Source of the DNA: Chinchilla lanigera
Lineage: Eukaryota; Chordata; Mammalia; Rodentia; Chinchillidae
Length of the DNA: 64,000 bases
Direction of reading: 5' to 3'
Assembly: GCF_000276665.1 (NCBI RefSeq)
Contig: NW_004955470.1
Span: 322,266 to 386,265 of the forward strand
Positions 24,354-36,800 of this stretch are shown in pieces; positions within the stretch are counted from its first letter, which is position 1, and the number at the start of each line of letters is the position of its first letter. The notes beneath the pieces are model-generated. The model made no database searches. It was not told where the DNA came from and was given only the letters and a program-made list of their open reading frames with translations. The translations under genes were made by a program, and so were the position numbers.

Positions 24354-24849
24354 CTTTGCATTCCATTTTAAGACATATTTCATCCGTGATTTAATATTCT
24401 AACCTTTTGTATTATTTCATTTTTAGTAATATATTTATTTCCTGTTAAGATGTCTATAACACTCAGATGACTCATAGTTGGTCATGAAGATAGTAAGCAA
24501 GTGATCCTTTAAATGAAAGGAAATCATATATTTTCTTTTTGTCATAAAACTTTATGGGATTTCCAAAGATTGAAATGTGAACATTTTTCATTAGGGAAAT
24601 TATTTTTATTCAGATCGGGTGGACTTCTAACAAATCAAAAAACATGTACTAATACAATTTCTTATTTTAAGTATTGCTGTGCTTTCATCTTATATAGTTC
24701 AGAGAGATTTGGAGGAAATATTTTTCTATTGGGTGAGAAAATTACAGGTCCTGAGAATTATATGATGTCAGATTTCTAGTAGTTACTCAAGTGATAAAGC
24801 TGACTTCAGCAAATACAGAATTTGGGCCTGTGAACTTAAGACCAACACA

Positions 24850-25230
24850 GATTTTCAGGAATGGAATTTAAGGCGCAGGGCTACAAAGGGGGCCTTGCAC
24901 CAGTGCTGAGGCCAAGACTGCACTGCTGAGAGCTGCCAGGCTCCGGCTCTGGGCTGAGGAGGAAGCAGCTGCTGTCCTGAGCCACGAGGCAGAGCACCCA
25001 GCAGGACCAGAAGTGCTGCCCATGGGTTGCTTGCCAGAGATCCAGGGGAGGAAAGTGACCAGCGCCCACGGGTGCTTTTGCAAGCTGAGAGCCAGGGGAA
25101 GAGTGTGAGAGACCCGGACCACAGAGGAGGGGCCGGCAGCTCTCAGCACTGCTGTCACTGGTACTGAAGCTCAAGAACAAGAACAGCGTCAGCACAGTCC
25201 CTTTCCCACATCTCATCTCACTCAGCCTCC
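24850..25230. repeat. Conserved V-upstream module, orphan copy
   Basis: Diverged copy of the module (GGAGGAAGCAGCTGCTGTCC) with no intact V gene at the expected distance on its left. Probably left behind by a lost V segment. Confidence 0.65.
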
Positions 25231-25249
25231 TTCTGCTCAGCAAGGGAAG

Positions 25250-25445
25250 GAGAACCTGTGAGTCGCACGCGTACACGACGCGCCTGTGCCTGGGCTGTCT
25301 CTGCTCCCCCTCTTCTCTTTTACTGCACAGCGCGGCTGCGCTCCGGCCGGCACCACCGTCCTGCACCCGGTTCTGCGAGTCCTCGCCCTGCAGCCTCCTC
25401 AGCCCTGCTGCCGTCGTCCCACATCCTCGACACCTGTTACACAAC
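25250..25445. other. CpG-dense patch
   Basis: About 20 CpG dinucleotides in under 200 bases, in an otherwise CpG-poor window. It lies beside the orphan V-upstream module. No gene or first exon is recognised. It overlaps a 187-codon minus-strand frame that I regard as composition-driven. Confidence 0.6.
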
Positions 25446-26184
25446 GGAGAAACCCTCGTGAATTTTCATTTCAAAGAGGGATGATGAGTGATATTTTTAA
25501 GTGATAGGAAAAATATGATGTTCTATTTCCCTAAGTTTTTGTTGTTTTTGAGGATATGATGATGTTTAATAATATTTTCATAATTTCAAGTTAGGAAATT
25601 TACAGCTATTTGTTTTCCCCTGTCTTTGTCATTGTACTTTAACAGATGGTATGATGAATGCTTTTTCAAAACTTAACTTTAATTTTCACTCTTTTGTTTG
25701 TAGATAGAATCAAATTTTATTTTTGTGTACTGTTTTTTGAATCTGTTGATTTGCTGCTTCTACTGTTAATACTCCTCGTTGGCTGTAGACTGATTTTTAT
25801 TTTCTGTCTGCATAGCCATTTTGTCTGTGAATTTTGATAGTGTTTGTACTTCCTTTTTAGTTACTGTGATTCTTACTGTACCCACCTTATTGCATTAGGC
25901 ACTCCTGTATACCTTTAAAGGCTTTCTTGCAATAGAATGGATACATACTGCTCTCACTGGCAAGGTCCTTGCTCCTGTCCTGGCTTGTAGAACTAAGTCA
26001 GGGGAGAAATGCAAGAGTCCAGTGGAAATCATCACAGTGGAAATCTTTTCAGCACTGCCTCATTCATAACCTCATGTGTTCCACTAGATTAAGCAGAGAA
26101 GGTGAGAAGCTGTGCAGACGCTCTAGCAGCTCTCTATACGGGAAGTAGCTGGCATGAGCAAAACGCAACAAAATTCTCACAGAG

Positions 26185-26212
26185 GTTTTAGTTACACAAT
26201 GAATCGCTGTGC
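26185..26212 (-). promoter_or_regulatory. 12-RSS of IGKV3-like pseudogene
   Basis: Heptamer CACAGCG (26206-26212), a 12-base spacer and nonamer ACTAAAACC (26185-26193). Each element has one mismatch from consensus and the spacing is exact. Confidence 0.75.
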
Positions 26213-26753
26213 AGTGCCTCCCAATATACTGAGAATTGCAACAAATTGCAAAATCTTAAAGTCTAGATCATTTGGGGTGAAATAAAAGTCTGTCAGTAGC
26301 TCAGTGCCAACAAACTGGGTTAGTTCACCATGGGCCAAGTCATATTCACTTAGGTGAGGAGTTGGGAAGCCTGCCCAGGTTTCTGCTGGTACTAGGCTAC
26401 ATTACCTCTAGCACTCTGACTACACCTGCAGGTGAGAGTGACTGTAGCTTAGCAGACACAGAGAGGAAAGAGTTTATAGCATCACAATTTCTCCCGTTGT
26501 ATCTGAGATGGGAGATAAAACATAAAACTTACCAGAGTTATCTACATCAGAACTTTTGAGATCCCAATAGAGACAAACTGCTTGAAATACAGAGACCTTC
26601 AGTAGTCTGTGCTTCAAGAGCAGCAGGATCAGATCACATGATCCCACAATAGTGAGAGAGTTTTCACAGATGTGTAGAGCCCCCCCCCCCCCGTGTTTCC
26701 CTCATCTGGATGCGACACCACTGGGAGGCAGAGGAGCAGAGCTGTGCTTCCGT
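26213..26753 (-). pseudogene. IGKV: IGKV3-like pseudogene
   Basis: This is a heavily decayed kappa V segment. The V exon is about 26213-26502: after a CAG acceptor it reads into GGAGAAATTGTGATG, as in human IGKV3 (EIVM). Further on come CTCACCTGCAGG (Cys23 region), TACCAGCAGAAACCTGGGCA (FR2 YQQKPGQ) and GAAGATTTTGCA (FR3 end). Internal deletions, frameshifts and a lost Cys88 codon are evident. A leader relic lies at 26721-26753 with the start codon read as ACG and no GT donor, giving an intron of about 218 bases that contains a poly-C tract. A near-octamer CTTTGCAT stands about 95 bases upstream and an RSS stands downstream. It is the only IGKV3-like segment in the window and has no evident sister in units 1 or 3. 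Confidence 0.8.
26680..26692. repeat. Poly-C tract
   Basis: A C run of about a dozen bases (G run on the minus strand) within the leader intron of the IGKV3-like pseudogene. Confidence 0.9.
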
Positions 26754-26846
26754 GGTTCAGTCTGGCCCCTATTGGAGTAGACCTGCCCCACAGTTCAGCC
26801 ACAGGCATTGATATAGGCTATTACTGCAGGGAAGCCTGCCAGGAGC

Positions 26847-26854
26847 ATGCAAAG
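26847..26854 (-). promoter_or_regulatory. Near-octamer of IGKV3-like pseudogene
   Basis: CTTTGCAT on the minus strand, one base off ATTTGCAT, about 95 bases upstream of the leader relic. The spacing fits a decayed V-kappa promoter. Confidence 0.55.
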
Positions 26855-26859
26855 TGCGA

Positions 26860-29190
26860 GTGTCCAGGTGAGCCGGGCTCCTCTTGCCTCCTCTTGGTAC
26901 ATACACTGGAACAAACCTTGCCAAATTCCTCATCGCTCAGGCTGATGTTGCATTTTCTCTTCTCTGATCACATAATTTAATTTTTGTGTCCTCCAAACTG
27001 AACTGTACACTCTGCCAGATGGAGTTTGGCACAATCTGTGTAGAAATAAATAAACGTCTCAGGTCCCATTTTTCTCATTATAACAACAACATTCCCAGAT
27101 ATTTCCTTCAGTGTGTGGTTGGACTGGGTTAAAAGAAGAGCTGATCAAAATTTATATTCCACGCATGCCTTTCCTTTCCTCTTCAGTGATGTTTACCAAG
27201 TGCCCCAAATACCTGAAACTCCAGAGAAATTATTAAAGACAAAGAGTCAGTGAGACTCAGCTGTATAGATTAGAAGGAAATAGGCTCTGAATCCTGAGAG
27301 AAAGACATCATTCCCCTGAGGACTTCCCATCAATCTGCCCAGACTCAGGCTCCCCTCACCTCCCCAACCTGGGAAACCTATTCTCATTGTCCTCGTCAGC
27401 ATGGAACCCACTTTAGGTTTCTCCTGTTTTCTTTGGTCTCATGCGCATTGGATACATTAGCTGGTAAGTTACACAGTGAATGTTGTGTATCCTTTCCTTC
27501 TCAAACACAAATGTGCTGACTATAAGAGAAAACAAACCAGACACATTATATGAGCATCTTCCCCACATCTGGTAGGACAGTAGTTTATATCAACCTTGCT
27601 GGACTAATACCGGGTTCCTTCTTTCCTATAAGGACAGGTGTACTTGCGACATGATGAAATCCTGAGCATATAAACTTTTATTCTCCTCTTTGCTCTAAGT
27701 AAGTTCCTTGGACTAATGCTAAACCATGTGGAATGTCCAGACTCTGAGCAATGTGTTGAGTAAATTCCAAAGGGTATTTGGGTTGTAAACATGATGCGTA
27801 AAGAAACATAATGCACATATCAGGGAATAATCATTGCTTCCACATGTTGGACTTGACCCACAGTAATTAACCTGGTCACTGTTGCTAGGTGGATCTGCTC
27901 ACTGACACATGGTAAAGCATCTGTTTAGTAAGCCCTGGGTGTTATTACTTGCAAGGCAGATGATTTGAAGTTCCATTAGACATGCCATCTTCAGTTACAT
28001 GTAATTCAGTTGTAGAGTCCATGCATGCATTTCCACGTTTGATGGCCTCACATTTACCCATGGGGCTCCCTGAAAAGTTTGGGAATGGAGGATAACTGAA
28101 CTATGTGTGTACCACTGAGACCACTGACAGCACCATGCTTAGTGATGTGCTTTAGACTGGAGTTTTATCAGAAAGCCTTGTTTGCCCAACTTGGACCCTG
28201 AAAAGGAAAATTTGAAGCAGTTACCCAAATTTTTTTTTGTTTTTTAATTTTAAATCTGATTAATGGGGAGAGATTGTTTCGCTTTTGTTTTGTCAAGGAA
28301 GTTTTCTCAAGTGTATAGTGATATGAAACTCCTACTGTGAGCTTCTATATATATCATGTAATACCCTCTTATTTTCAATGCAGTGCATGACTTAATAATA
28401 TTGCAGGATATGATCCGGTACTCACAGACAATATATGGAAACATATTCAGGCATATTTGGGTCCCCTAACTAACTAGAAAAACCCTGACACCTGTGGCAA
28501 CTTGGATCAACCTGTGCTGTCAGTTATCAACCCCCAATATCACTATTATTCTGAAAGAAATTTCTCATATCCACTTTTCCTCCTACACTTTGCTGTAGAG
28601 CTGACTACATAGAGGCCAATGTAGGCGTTCTCAAGGACTGAGCAGGTTCAGTGATTATAGAAATCACTAGGTAGATATAGGATCAGAGGTGAGAGTTGAA
28701 AGCTCACAAGAAGAGCTGCTTCAGGTAAGTGACAGAATCATAACAGTACTCCTGGTTTCCCTCCACAGCCTTAAGATCACAGTTAGGTGGCTCATTCTGT
28801 GGTGCTACTACAATCTGGGGGAACCAGAGAACTCTCCATTCCTAGTATCCGCTGCTCTGAGCACCTCAGGACAGTGAAAGCTGTAGTTAGATTACAATTC
28901 ATTGTATTAGAAGAATGCCTGGCGGAGTGTCTTGAACAGATTTTCTTTGGTTCACTGAGTTCCAAATGATTCCACAACATGAATCCACAGTTATCATATC
29001 TTTATATTAAGAAAGTGTTTGATATTCAGGGCTGCTGGGTCTGAGGTGAAGGAAAGGCAAGGATGGTGTTGGAGAAAATCTTGGGCCCCTCTACCAAATC
29101 ATCCAGTGACCTTCAAAGCCTGGCTGCATCTAGAAAACATTTTCAGAGGAACAAGGGCAGCTGGGCAGCTCAGCCTCACACTTCTTCTCT
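26860..29190. other. Intergenic region between the IGKV3-like pseudogene and A2
   Basis: 26860-27600 is unassigned. From 27610 it matches unit 1 from 6080. Nothing coding is seen. Confidence 0.6.
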
Positions 29191-29197
29191 CTTGGGA

Positions 29198-29225
29198 GGT
29201 TTATGTCATGGCTTGTGTCACTGTG
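29198..29225 (-). promoter_or_regulatory. 12-RSS of A2
   Basis: Heptamer CACAGTG (29219-29225), a 12-base spacer and nonamer ACATAAACC (29198-29206). The nonamer has one T within the A run, a change shared with A3. Confidence 0.92.
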
Positions 29226-29704
29226 GGAGGGTAACTGCTACCCTGTTGACAGTAATAAGTTGCAACATCTTCAGGCTGCAGGCTGCTGATGGTGAGAGTG
29301 TAATCTGTCCCAGACCCACTGCCGCTGAACCTGGATGGGACCCCAGACTGCAAATTGCTTGCAGCATAGATCAGGAGCCTGGGAGCTTTCCCTGGTTTCT
29401 GCTGATACCAATTTAAAGCATTATAAATGTTCTGACTGGCTCTGCAGTTGATGGTGACTCTGTCACCTAGGGATGCAGCCAGTGAGGATGGAGTCTGGGT
29501 CATCTGGATGTCACATCGCACACCTGACATGGGAAACATAAACACAAAGGTCCACAAAATCAATCAGGCTATAAAAAAAACCTCTCTGAAGAGCCCAGCT
29601 GCTCTGACCACAGTGGGCTGAGGAAATCCCCGGTGCTGCCCTGCCTTACCTGGGAGCCAGAGCAGCAGGAGCCCCAGGAGCTGAGCAGGGGCCCTCATGT
29701 CCAT
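29226..29704 (-). CDS. IGKV: IGKV1-like variable gene, type A, unit 2 (A2)
   Basis: Kappa V segment with leader exon 29650-29704 ([19 protein letters not shown]; Val5 of the sister genes is Ala), a GT donor, a 126-base intron and V exon 29226-29523. The mature start is [19 protein letters not shown]. It has Cys23 in TINC, CDR1 [11 protein letters not shown] (identical to A1), FR2 [18 protein letters not shown]2 AASNLQS, FR3 [12 protein letters not shown], Cys88 and CDR3 QQGSSYPP. The frame is open, the splice signals and octamer are intact, and the heptamer is perfect. The FR1 (MTQT, LGDR) is closer to the human or mouse IGKV1 consensus than A1 and A3, hinting at separate conversion or drift. 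Expected to be functional. Confidence 0.95.
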
Positions 29705-29786
29705 GCTGTGTCCTGACTGGGACTGAGTCCTGCGCAGCATGTGAGCAGATTAATAAATCTTCAGGACAGTGGTTGTGAGCTTGAAC

Positions 29787-29828
29787 ATGCAAATGAACAG
29801 AGGTTAAGTGAAGCTGGGCACAGCTTCA
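29787..29828 (-). promoter_or_regulatory. A2 promoter: octamer and pd-like element
   Basis: ATTTGCAT at 29787-29794, about 85 bases upstream of the ATG, and TGAAGCTGTGCCCAG at 29814-29828, a one-mismatch pd-like element. Confidence 0.8.
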
Positions 29829-30919
29829 AGGCTACCTCCTGTCAGTTATTCAGGACAGGCTAAGGGACTCAAACCCAGGGAAGGCCAGGCTAGCTCAGAT
29901 TTGATGCAGACAGTGTTTCTGAGGGGAACAATAATGCGATGCGTGATGCCCTACACTATTTCTGGTTCTACCCTGCAATCATTTGCTTCTGTCTTGTTTA
30001 TTATGCACAATTCTATGGCAGTGTCATTTGGAGGTGGAAGCAGTTAAAGGAAACAAGGGAAACAATATATTATGCTAAAAATGTAAGAGGAAATATGAAG
30101 ATAATAACAACTTTTGCACTATTTGAAGTGGTTGAGGTATCTCTAGACATGGATTCAAAATGCCTAAAATGCCTTTCTAGGATACACCAAATATATTTTG
30201 AAGCTCTTTGTGTCCCAGTCTCCCCAGATACAGACACAAGATACTCTCTGTGTTCTTAATGAGATCAAAGTCCCTCCAAGTTTCTTCCTATAAATTTACA
30301 AGTATTTACCAGGCAGCATGAGACACTCTTTCAGTCGATAAACAGAAATCAGAGTGATGCAGAATTTACAATTTGTGTAGCATTTTGATGATAGCAGAAA
30401 ACTTTCAGACTTTTGATGTTTTTCCCTTTTCCTTTTGACATCATATAGAATCTTTATAGAATGTTTGGCCTAACACCTGGTGTCCTCACTAGGGCTTCAA
30501 TTTCTCTGAGCATCAAGTATTTAAATAACTATTCCCAGGAGAAATTTGGGCAAAACTCATTACCATGTTGTTTTTAGGGAGACCCAGATAATTCACGATA
30601 CCTGTCCACTCACTTCATTCTTCTTTACTCTTATTTCTCAAATGATCATTTGTGGATCACAATCTTACACCAGGTGTATTCTGGAAGAGGCTTATTGCCC
30701 TTGCCATGTGTACTGAGACAGAGCTGGTGCATAGTAAACCAAAGAGAAGCTGTGATGGTTGTAGAGTTGACATTTACAAACATCTGCTTTAATTTACTGG
30801 TGATTTTTAAAGCGTTTAGTTAGATGGGCTAGGCAGATCTGAAGAAAACATTTATCTATCCAGGGTGCTATAAGCATAGCCCTGATGAAGATATGAACTA
30901 CATTTTATAGTTACTCAGG

Positions 30920-31310
30920 TACAGGGCTGACTTGTGGAAATAAGGTGTGTGGACTTGAGGGAACAGAGACCTCTGGCTGTGAAATTGAGGAAGAGTTATG
31001 GAACAGAGGCTTCAAACCAGGGCTGAGATCAGACAGCTGCAGGCTGGGGAGGAAGCAGCTGCAGTTCTGAGCATGTGGCTGAGGACCAGAGAAAGAAAGT
31101 GCTCCACACCACTGATGCTGAACCACAGCAAGCCTGAGAGGCCAGGAAAAGTATCTGAGAAAGCAGGACCACAGAGCTGGGTCCAGCTCTTCTCAGTGCT
31201 GTTCTCACTATCCTGAGGGATAAACGACAAGAGGAGCATCAGTAAATGTCCCATCCCAGAGTCCTGTCTCAGTTAGACACTGTTCTGCCAAAAAAAATAA
31301 GGAACTGGCA
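30920..31310. repeat. Conserved V-upstream module, unit 2 A copy
   Basis: Module copy 1.2 to 1.6 kb upstream of A2. Confidence 0.75.
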
Positions 31311-33064
31311 AATGCATGCATACATTATAAGTCTATTATGTTTCCATAATAATATGAGTGTTAAAGACATACATGGATAATTTATTATATCAATATTTGA
31401 TATATCTTTTTAACTTCTGGCAAACCCAAGGTAAACGTGGAGGACACACAATGGTTGCATCTCCACCTTTCCTTCCCCACTGACAGACTGGGCATCCTGA
31501 AGCACAGACCCTGCCCCAATACCTGTGGAGCATGCAGCCCACTCTGGAAGTAGAACTGGGACATTGAAGTGACGTCACATCCGGTTTCCCCTGCTCACTT
31601 CCTGCCCCTCCTCCATGGGACACACCCTGTCCTCCTCTTTGCTGAATGGAGCCCCCAGTGTGCTCTGTTTCAACCTCCTCCGAACCCACAAGGCCACTTC
31701 AGCCTGACCGCACACGGCTGCTGCACCTTCAGGACGGCAGCATGTCCTTTCCAGCATGCACTTGCCCAGTACTGACCCAGGGCTCAGCCTCTGCTTCTTG
31801 ACTCTTCCTGGAAGTTTCATGTTCACAGGCTGTAGCTACTGAAGATCAGAAAGAAATAGAAACTATTCAGAAAACATCACATGGAGCAGATGTGGCCCCT
31901 GTGGACAATCTCGGCAAGCTCTTAAGGGCTCCCTGTTGAGAAGGGAGCAGTGGCTCCTTTGTGTCCTCAGTCTTCTTAACATCAAGCCGCTGGGCTTCAC
32001 TTATAATAGGGTTTCCTCGCCATTTAATGGCAGATTTGGGACATTGCACTTTATAGAATTCTCTGGTGCCCTGTTACCAGTATGATCTGTAAATATACTC
32101 TCATGACTCCCATAACACTTCAACAATTCCCAGTTCAGATTCTTTGAGAGACACAATCAGTTGTCCAAACAACTGATTCTTAGGACAAAAGATGATCAGT
32201 TTACTCTACATTCTGAAAAGCGAGTTGTCATAAGACAGTTAAAACTGTAGGTTGTATAATCCACATGGCAGTCTCAACATGCAGTTTGGGAAAGTGTTTG
32301 GGCCCTGAGCATCCAGGGGACATCCTCTGTAGGATGTGAAGAGAAACTCAGGGCTCTAGGTCTGGATCTGTGAACACAGCCTCATTCTTCCCATCCCCAA
32401 ACACTTTTCAAATATGACTAGGAGAAAACCACCTAGGCAAGGCTTCTTTGCAGACCTTCCATGCTCAGTAGATGTGGAGGCAGGTGGGGAGCTGAGACAG
32501 CAGAAGGTCCCTGGGGCACTGTGCTCCATGAGTCCCCCCCGTCTCCCCACCTCATCCCAGTCTGCATAGTGTGTTAAGGAAGTGAGCAAGTTGAACTCCA
32601 GCCCCCAGAGAGTAACCCAGCACATGGGTGTTGTTTTATTGCTAGCCCCTAGAACACCAGGGACCCACAATGTTGTTTTGTTTCTAAATCCTAACACATC
32701 ACAATGTTACCTCATGGCAGGAACTTCTAAATGGACAGATGATGTTAGACAAAAGCGAGAAAGATGGTTTTTAATGGTGGCAAGAGGAACTCTCTCTGCA
32801 TAGCATGTCCTTTGATCCACACAGATGAACTCAAATTGAAGACCTAATGAGCTCTCTTGTGAGCCAGGACAAACAGATCATGAAAGGCATATGCTAAAGG
32901 GGAAGAGGACAGAACAGAAACAAAACTCAGTGTTAGAGACAGTTAAGTCCAATTCTACGGAATGTTTTACAATTTGGTCTTTCAGCAGTGCACTATGGGC
33001 ACTTAAGTAGAGACTCAGATCTGCTTCACTGGGTTCATTAGGAACATGGATTCATATTGAATCT

Positions 33065-33149
33065 ATTTTTTTTCCCATACTGGGAATCGAACTCATAGCC
33101 TCCTGCTTTCCAGGCAGGCACTGTGCCACTGAGCTAAATCCCCAGCCCC
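33065..33149 (-). mobile_element. ID-type SINE private to unit 2
   Basis: Antisense ID flanked by the perfect 13-base repeat TCATATTGAATCT (33052-33064 and 33150-33162). Unit 1 has the unbroken empty site near 12147. Confidence 0.9.
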
Positions 33150-33752
33150 TCATATTGAATCTAAACATCATTTTCTTTTATGTAATATTATTTAACTTCT
33201 GTTGTTTTTACATTAGCCTATGTGTGAATCAACTATATAATAAATAAATGAATTGTATGATACACCTAAATGTCATGTATAGTGCCAATGCACAAATTTT
33301 ACTACATTTAAGAGCATCAACAAATGTTATATACTACTCTGCAATTTTATTAATTCTCTTGAATGCTATGTGGTCATGGACTGTGACATGCACTTGTGGT
33401 TTCTGAAAATAATTGAGGGTGGATGTTTTCTTGAATCATTGCTTGACATGCATATGCATCATAGATGCAGCATGATATTTGAAAAGCAATTACTTTCTGC
33501 TTGGCCCTGTAGTGTCATCTGTGTCATTGTAACTGTGGTGTCACACCCAGTCAAATGTGTCGACTTCTCTGTACACTCACTTCTGTTCCCCTGGATATTT
33601 CTGTTGCCCTGACCCCAGCAGTGTAGTCCTGCACCTGGTACTGCTCCCCAGCGCTGTTGCTGACTCAGGCCTCATACGGAGGTTGTGCTCTATGCCTTGA
33701 TTTGGAAAACACAAGAGCAGCTGATAATTTTTCATTTCAAAACTGTGATGAT

Positions 33753-33843
33753 GGGCTGGGGTTTAGCTCAGCGGCATAGTGCCTGCCTGGCAAGCGCAAC
33801 ATCATGAGTTCGATTCTCAGTACTGGAAAAAAAAAAAAAAAAA
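33753..33843 (+). mobile_element. ID-type SINE, sense
   Basis: The only plus-strand ID: GGGCTGGGGTTTAGCTCAGC through to GATTCTCAGTACTGG and an A tail of about 17. Flanked by GTGATGATG-type short repeats. Confidence 0.88.
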
Positions 33844-36800
33844 CCAGTGATGATGAAGAATGATTTTAAGTCAATGTCAGTCTATGGTAAATTGCATTAT
33901 TTCTCAATCTGAGGTTTTCTATCATTGAAATCGTTATAAGACTTCAATCTGCTTTGTTTTACATAATATTTGGGAAATTTCAAGATAGGAGGCTTACATA
34001 TATATTTTTATTCTGTCCCGAATTTTTATAAGTGTGACTGTATTATAAATGCTTTCTTCAAATAACTTTAGCTTTTTTTCTGTTTTTGGTGTATGAAATA
34101 CATTTCCTTTTTGTGTGTTTTTTGTCAATCTGCTGATTGGTTGTGTGTATTGTCTATGCTCCTAGTTTCACGTTAGGTTGCTTTTTCGTTTCTCTCCACA
34201 TAAACTTTTCATCTGTGAACTATGACAGTGCTTGTGCTTCCTTTCTAATTCTTCTTACATCCACCTTGTAGCTTCAGGCATCAGTGTACACTCTACAAGG
34301 CTTCCATGGGTTGGAGTCTGATCTAATGTCTGGCAAACATGTTACTCCAGATCTGGCCTGTGCAACTAAGTTAGGTAAAAAGTTATGAGACACAAGGGAA
34401 ATCTCAGCAAATTCCTTTGCACAGCCACACATTTTCCACACTACTTAACTGAGGTGTGGGTAGGGGGGACTGAGCAGCCACTGGAGAAGATGGCTGTAAA
34501 GGAAGCAGCTTTTATGAACAAAACCTAAAGAATCCACCAGGTGTGGATGCTGCAGCTTTAGATTAATGGTGGAGAGGGCAGAAAACTGATGGGGACACTC
34601 TCTGTGGGCATCTCTCTAGTCTTTGACCCTGGGTTCTTGGACACAAATTTTAAGTGATTTGTGGTGTGTTTCAAGTTTCACGGTTACTTTTTATTTGCTG
34701 CTTTGTCACACTGATGCCCATGACCGTCACTGCAGATATCATCACTGCAGTGGGTCTGCACTAGAATGATCTCTGTGCATCTGCAGAAGGAAATCAATAT
34801 ATAAAGGCTCACAGCCCTCAGTTTTGTAATGAATTATAAAGTAAAGTGCAAGTATAAATTATAGTTACCAAGATCATGGGGCCTTTGCATAACTATAAAC
34901 AGATCAATGGATTGGAGTCTACAAATGAACTACTGAAATTGGAGTGAAATTTTGACAATATACAGGCAACTCAATACAGTGAAAATATCATCTGACCTTC
35001 ACACTCACATGAGAAAAGTTGGATTTAGATTCTGACCTCATAGAAAACACAAGCATTTAATCAAAATGGATCACAGAACGGACCATGAGTACATGCATTG
35101 TAAATTGCATAGCAGAAAGAATTATAGGACCTGTATTATTCTTAGGTTCAATAAAGTTTCCAGTTACATTGAAAACTCAGTATGGAAAGCAAACTATTGG
35201 TATACTGGCATCATCAAAATTCAAAAACATTCTCTCCTTAAGTTTAACTTTTTTATGTTTTATTATTACGTATTTGCCATAGACAATTATCACATTCCTT
35301 ATGGAGAGTTGAAAATAAAATTTTGAAAACTGGACATTTGTAGTCACACTGTGAAGGAAATAAAAACACAAATGCTAAAATGGGAAGAGACATTTATAAA
35401 TCAGTGATCCTGTACAAACCCAACTTCTGAAAATGGAGAAACCTAACATAATAAGAGCAAGACCCCATAATATTAAAGAAAACAATCCTTTATAACTGAG
35501 CAACTTGTTGCAAAAAAGACATAAATGTCTGTTAAAAATATGAAAAAGTGATCCTCATTACTGCTCATTAGGAAAAGGCAAATTAAATCCACAATGTGCA
35601 CCATCACTATTCACAAGATAAAACTTATGCTCAGGGAGAGCTGAGGGAGTCTGTCAGGATGGAAATCACACAGCGCATGCTCTCTGACTTGAAAATCATT
35701 AAATTAGAAAGCAAACAGAAACCCACCTTAAATTTAAAATACTCACTTAACCAGTATGTTAAATTAATAAATTAAAGGCAATATTGGTAAATATTTTGAA
35801 CTGAATGATAAATAAACTACAAATTACTAAGTTCTTTGATAGATAGTTAAAACAATATTAGAAGAAAATTGGTATATATATGCATATATACTGTCATATT
35901 TCAAAAACAAAAATTTAAAACAATTGAGTTTCTGGTACTTTTCTCAGGATTTCTTGGATTCCCTTGTTCTATGGCTATTGCACATTAACCTGATTATTCA
36001 GTCAAAGCTGCAGTGTCAGGTGTGATTTGAATCTGGCATTCATTTTTCAGTAGCCACTGGTCCTGCAAAGCCAGTCATGCTTCTCCAGTCAGCAGCTGGA
36101 GTAGACGCGCAGCAGGTCAGCAGCATAGCTCAGGCAGGGGGAGGTTACAGGGGGACATCACTACTCTGTTACTGCTGCCTCAAAAGACCAAGGACGAGCC
36201 TGAGAATGCCAAACTCTTAATTAAATAGCATCATCTGGGTGTGAGAGTGGATGGTTCAAAGATCTTTGATTTCACATATACTTTTCTGACTTTCAAAATT
36301 AAACTTAATCCTTTCCATTTGACATAATGGTATATGTGTTGGAAAAAATTTGAGATAAAAATTAATAAAATTTGTGGAGTGTGGCAAGGGAGTTAAAAGG
36401 AATGGCTTAATAGCTGTATGCATCACTATTAGAAGAAGAAGGTCTTTAAATTGGGGATGATATCATTGAGATGTATCACAAAAAGATAGAAACCTTCAGA
36501 GAGAAAGAAGAAGCATTTCATCAGCTGTAATGGAACAAATAGAAGAAGGAGATAAAAAGCAAATTCTGGAAACACAGCACAAGATGGACACTGTGGAATT
36601 TTCACCCAGTTTATGTGCTGTTCTCATGTCTGTCTCCTGCTGTCTATGCAGCACGGGAACCCTGTCACATGCACACGCTTAGAGGGAATGCAGGCTGCTT
36701 TTAATTCTATTATTGTAATCCTAACCTAGGTCTACTATGATAGCTATTTTGTTCTTTGAGAGGAACATGATGACTATGATAACTGATGAAAACCAGGCCC

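Larger units (their letters stand above)
21050..26180. other. Intergenic region between B1 and the IGKV3-like pseudogene
   Basis: Three ID SINEs, a diverged stretch at 22400-22720 matching 43810-44096, another at 22880-23180 matching 6280-6580, the orphan upstream module and the CpG patch. Looks like the remains of a further, older V module. No coding gene recognised. Confidence 0.6.

Noticed and set aside
24881..25444. The longest open frame in the window, 187 codons, minus strand
   Set aside because: It lies in the CpG-rich patch and the V-upstream module, has no recognisable domain, and the equivalent frame is not kept in sister copies. GC-rich composition explains its length.
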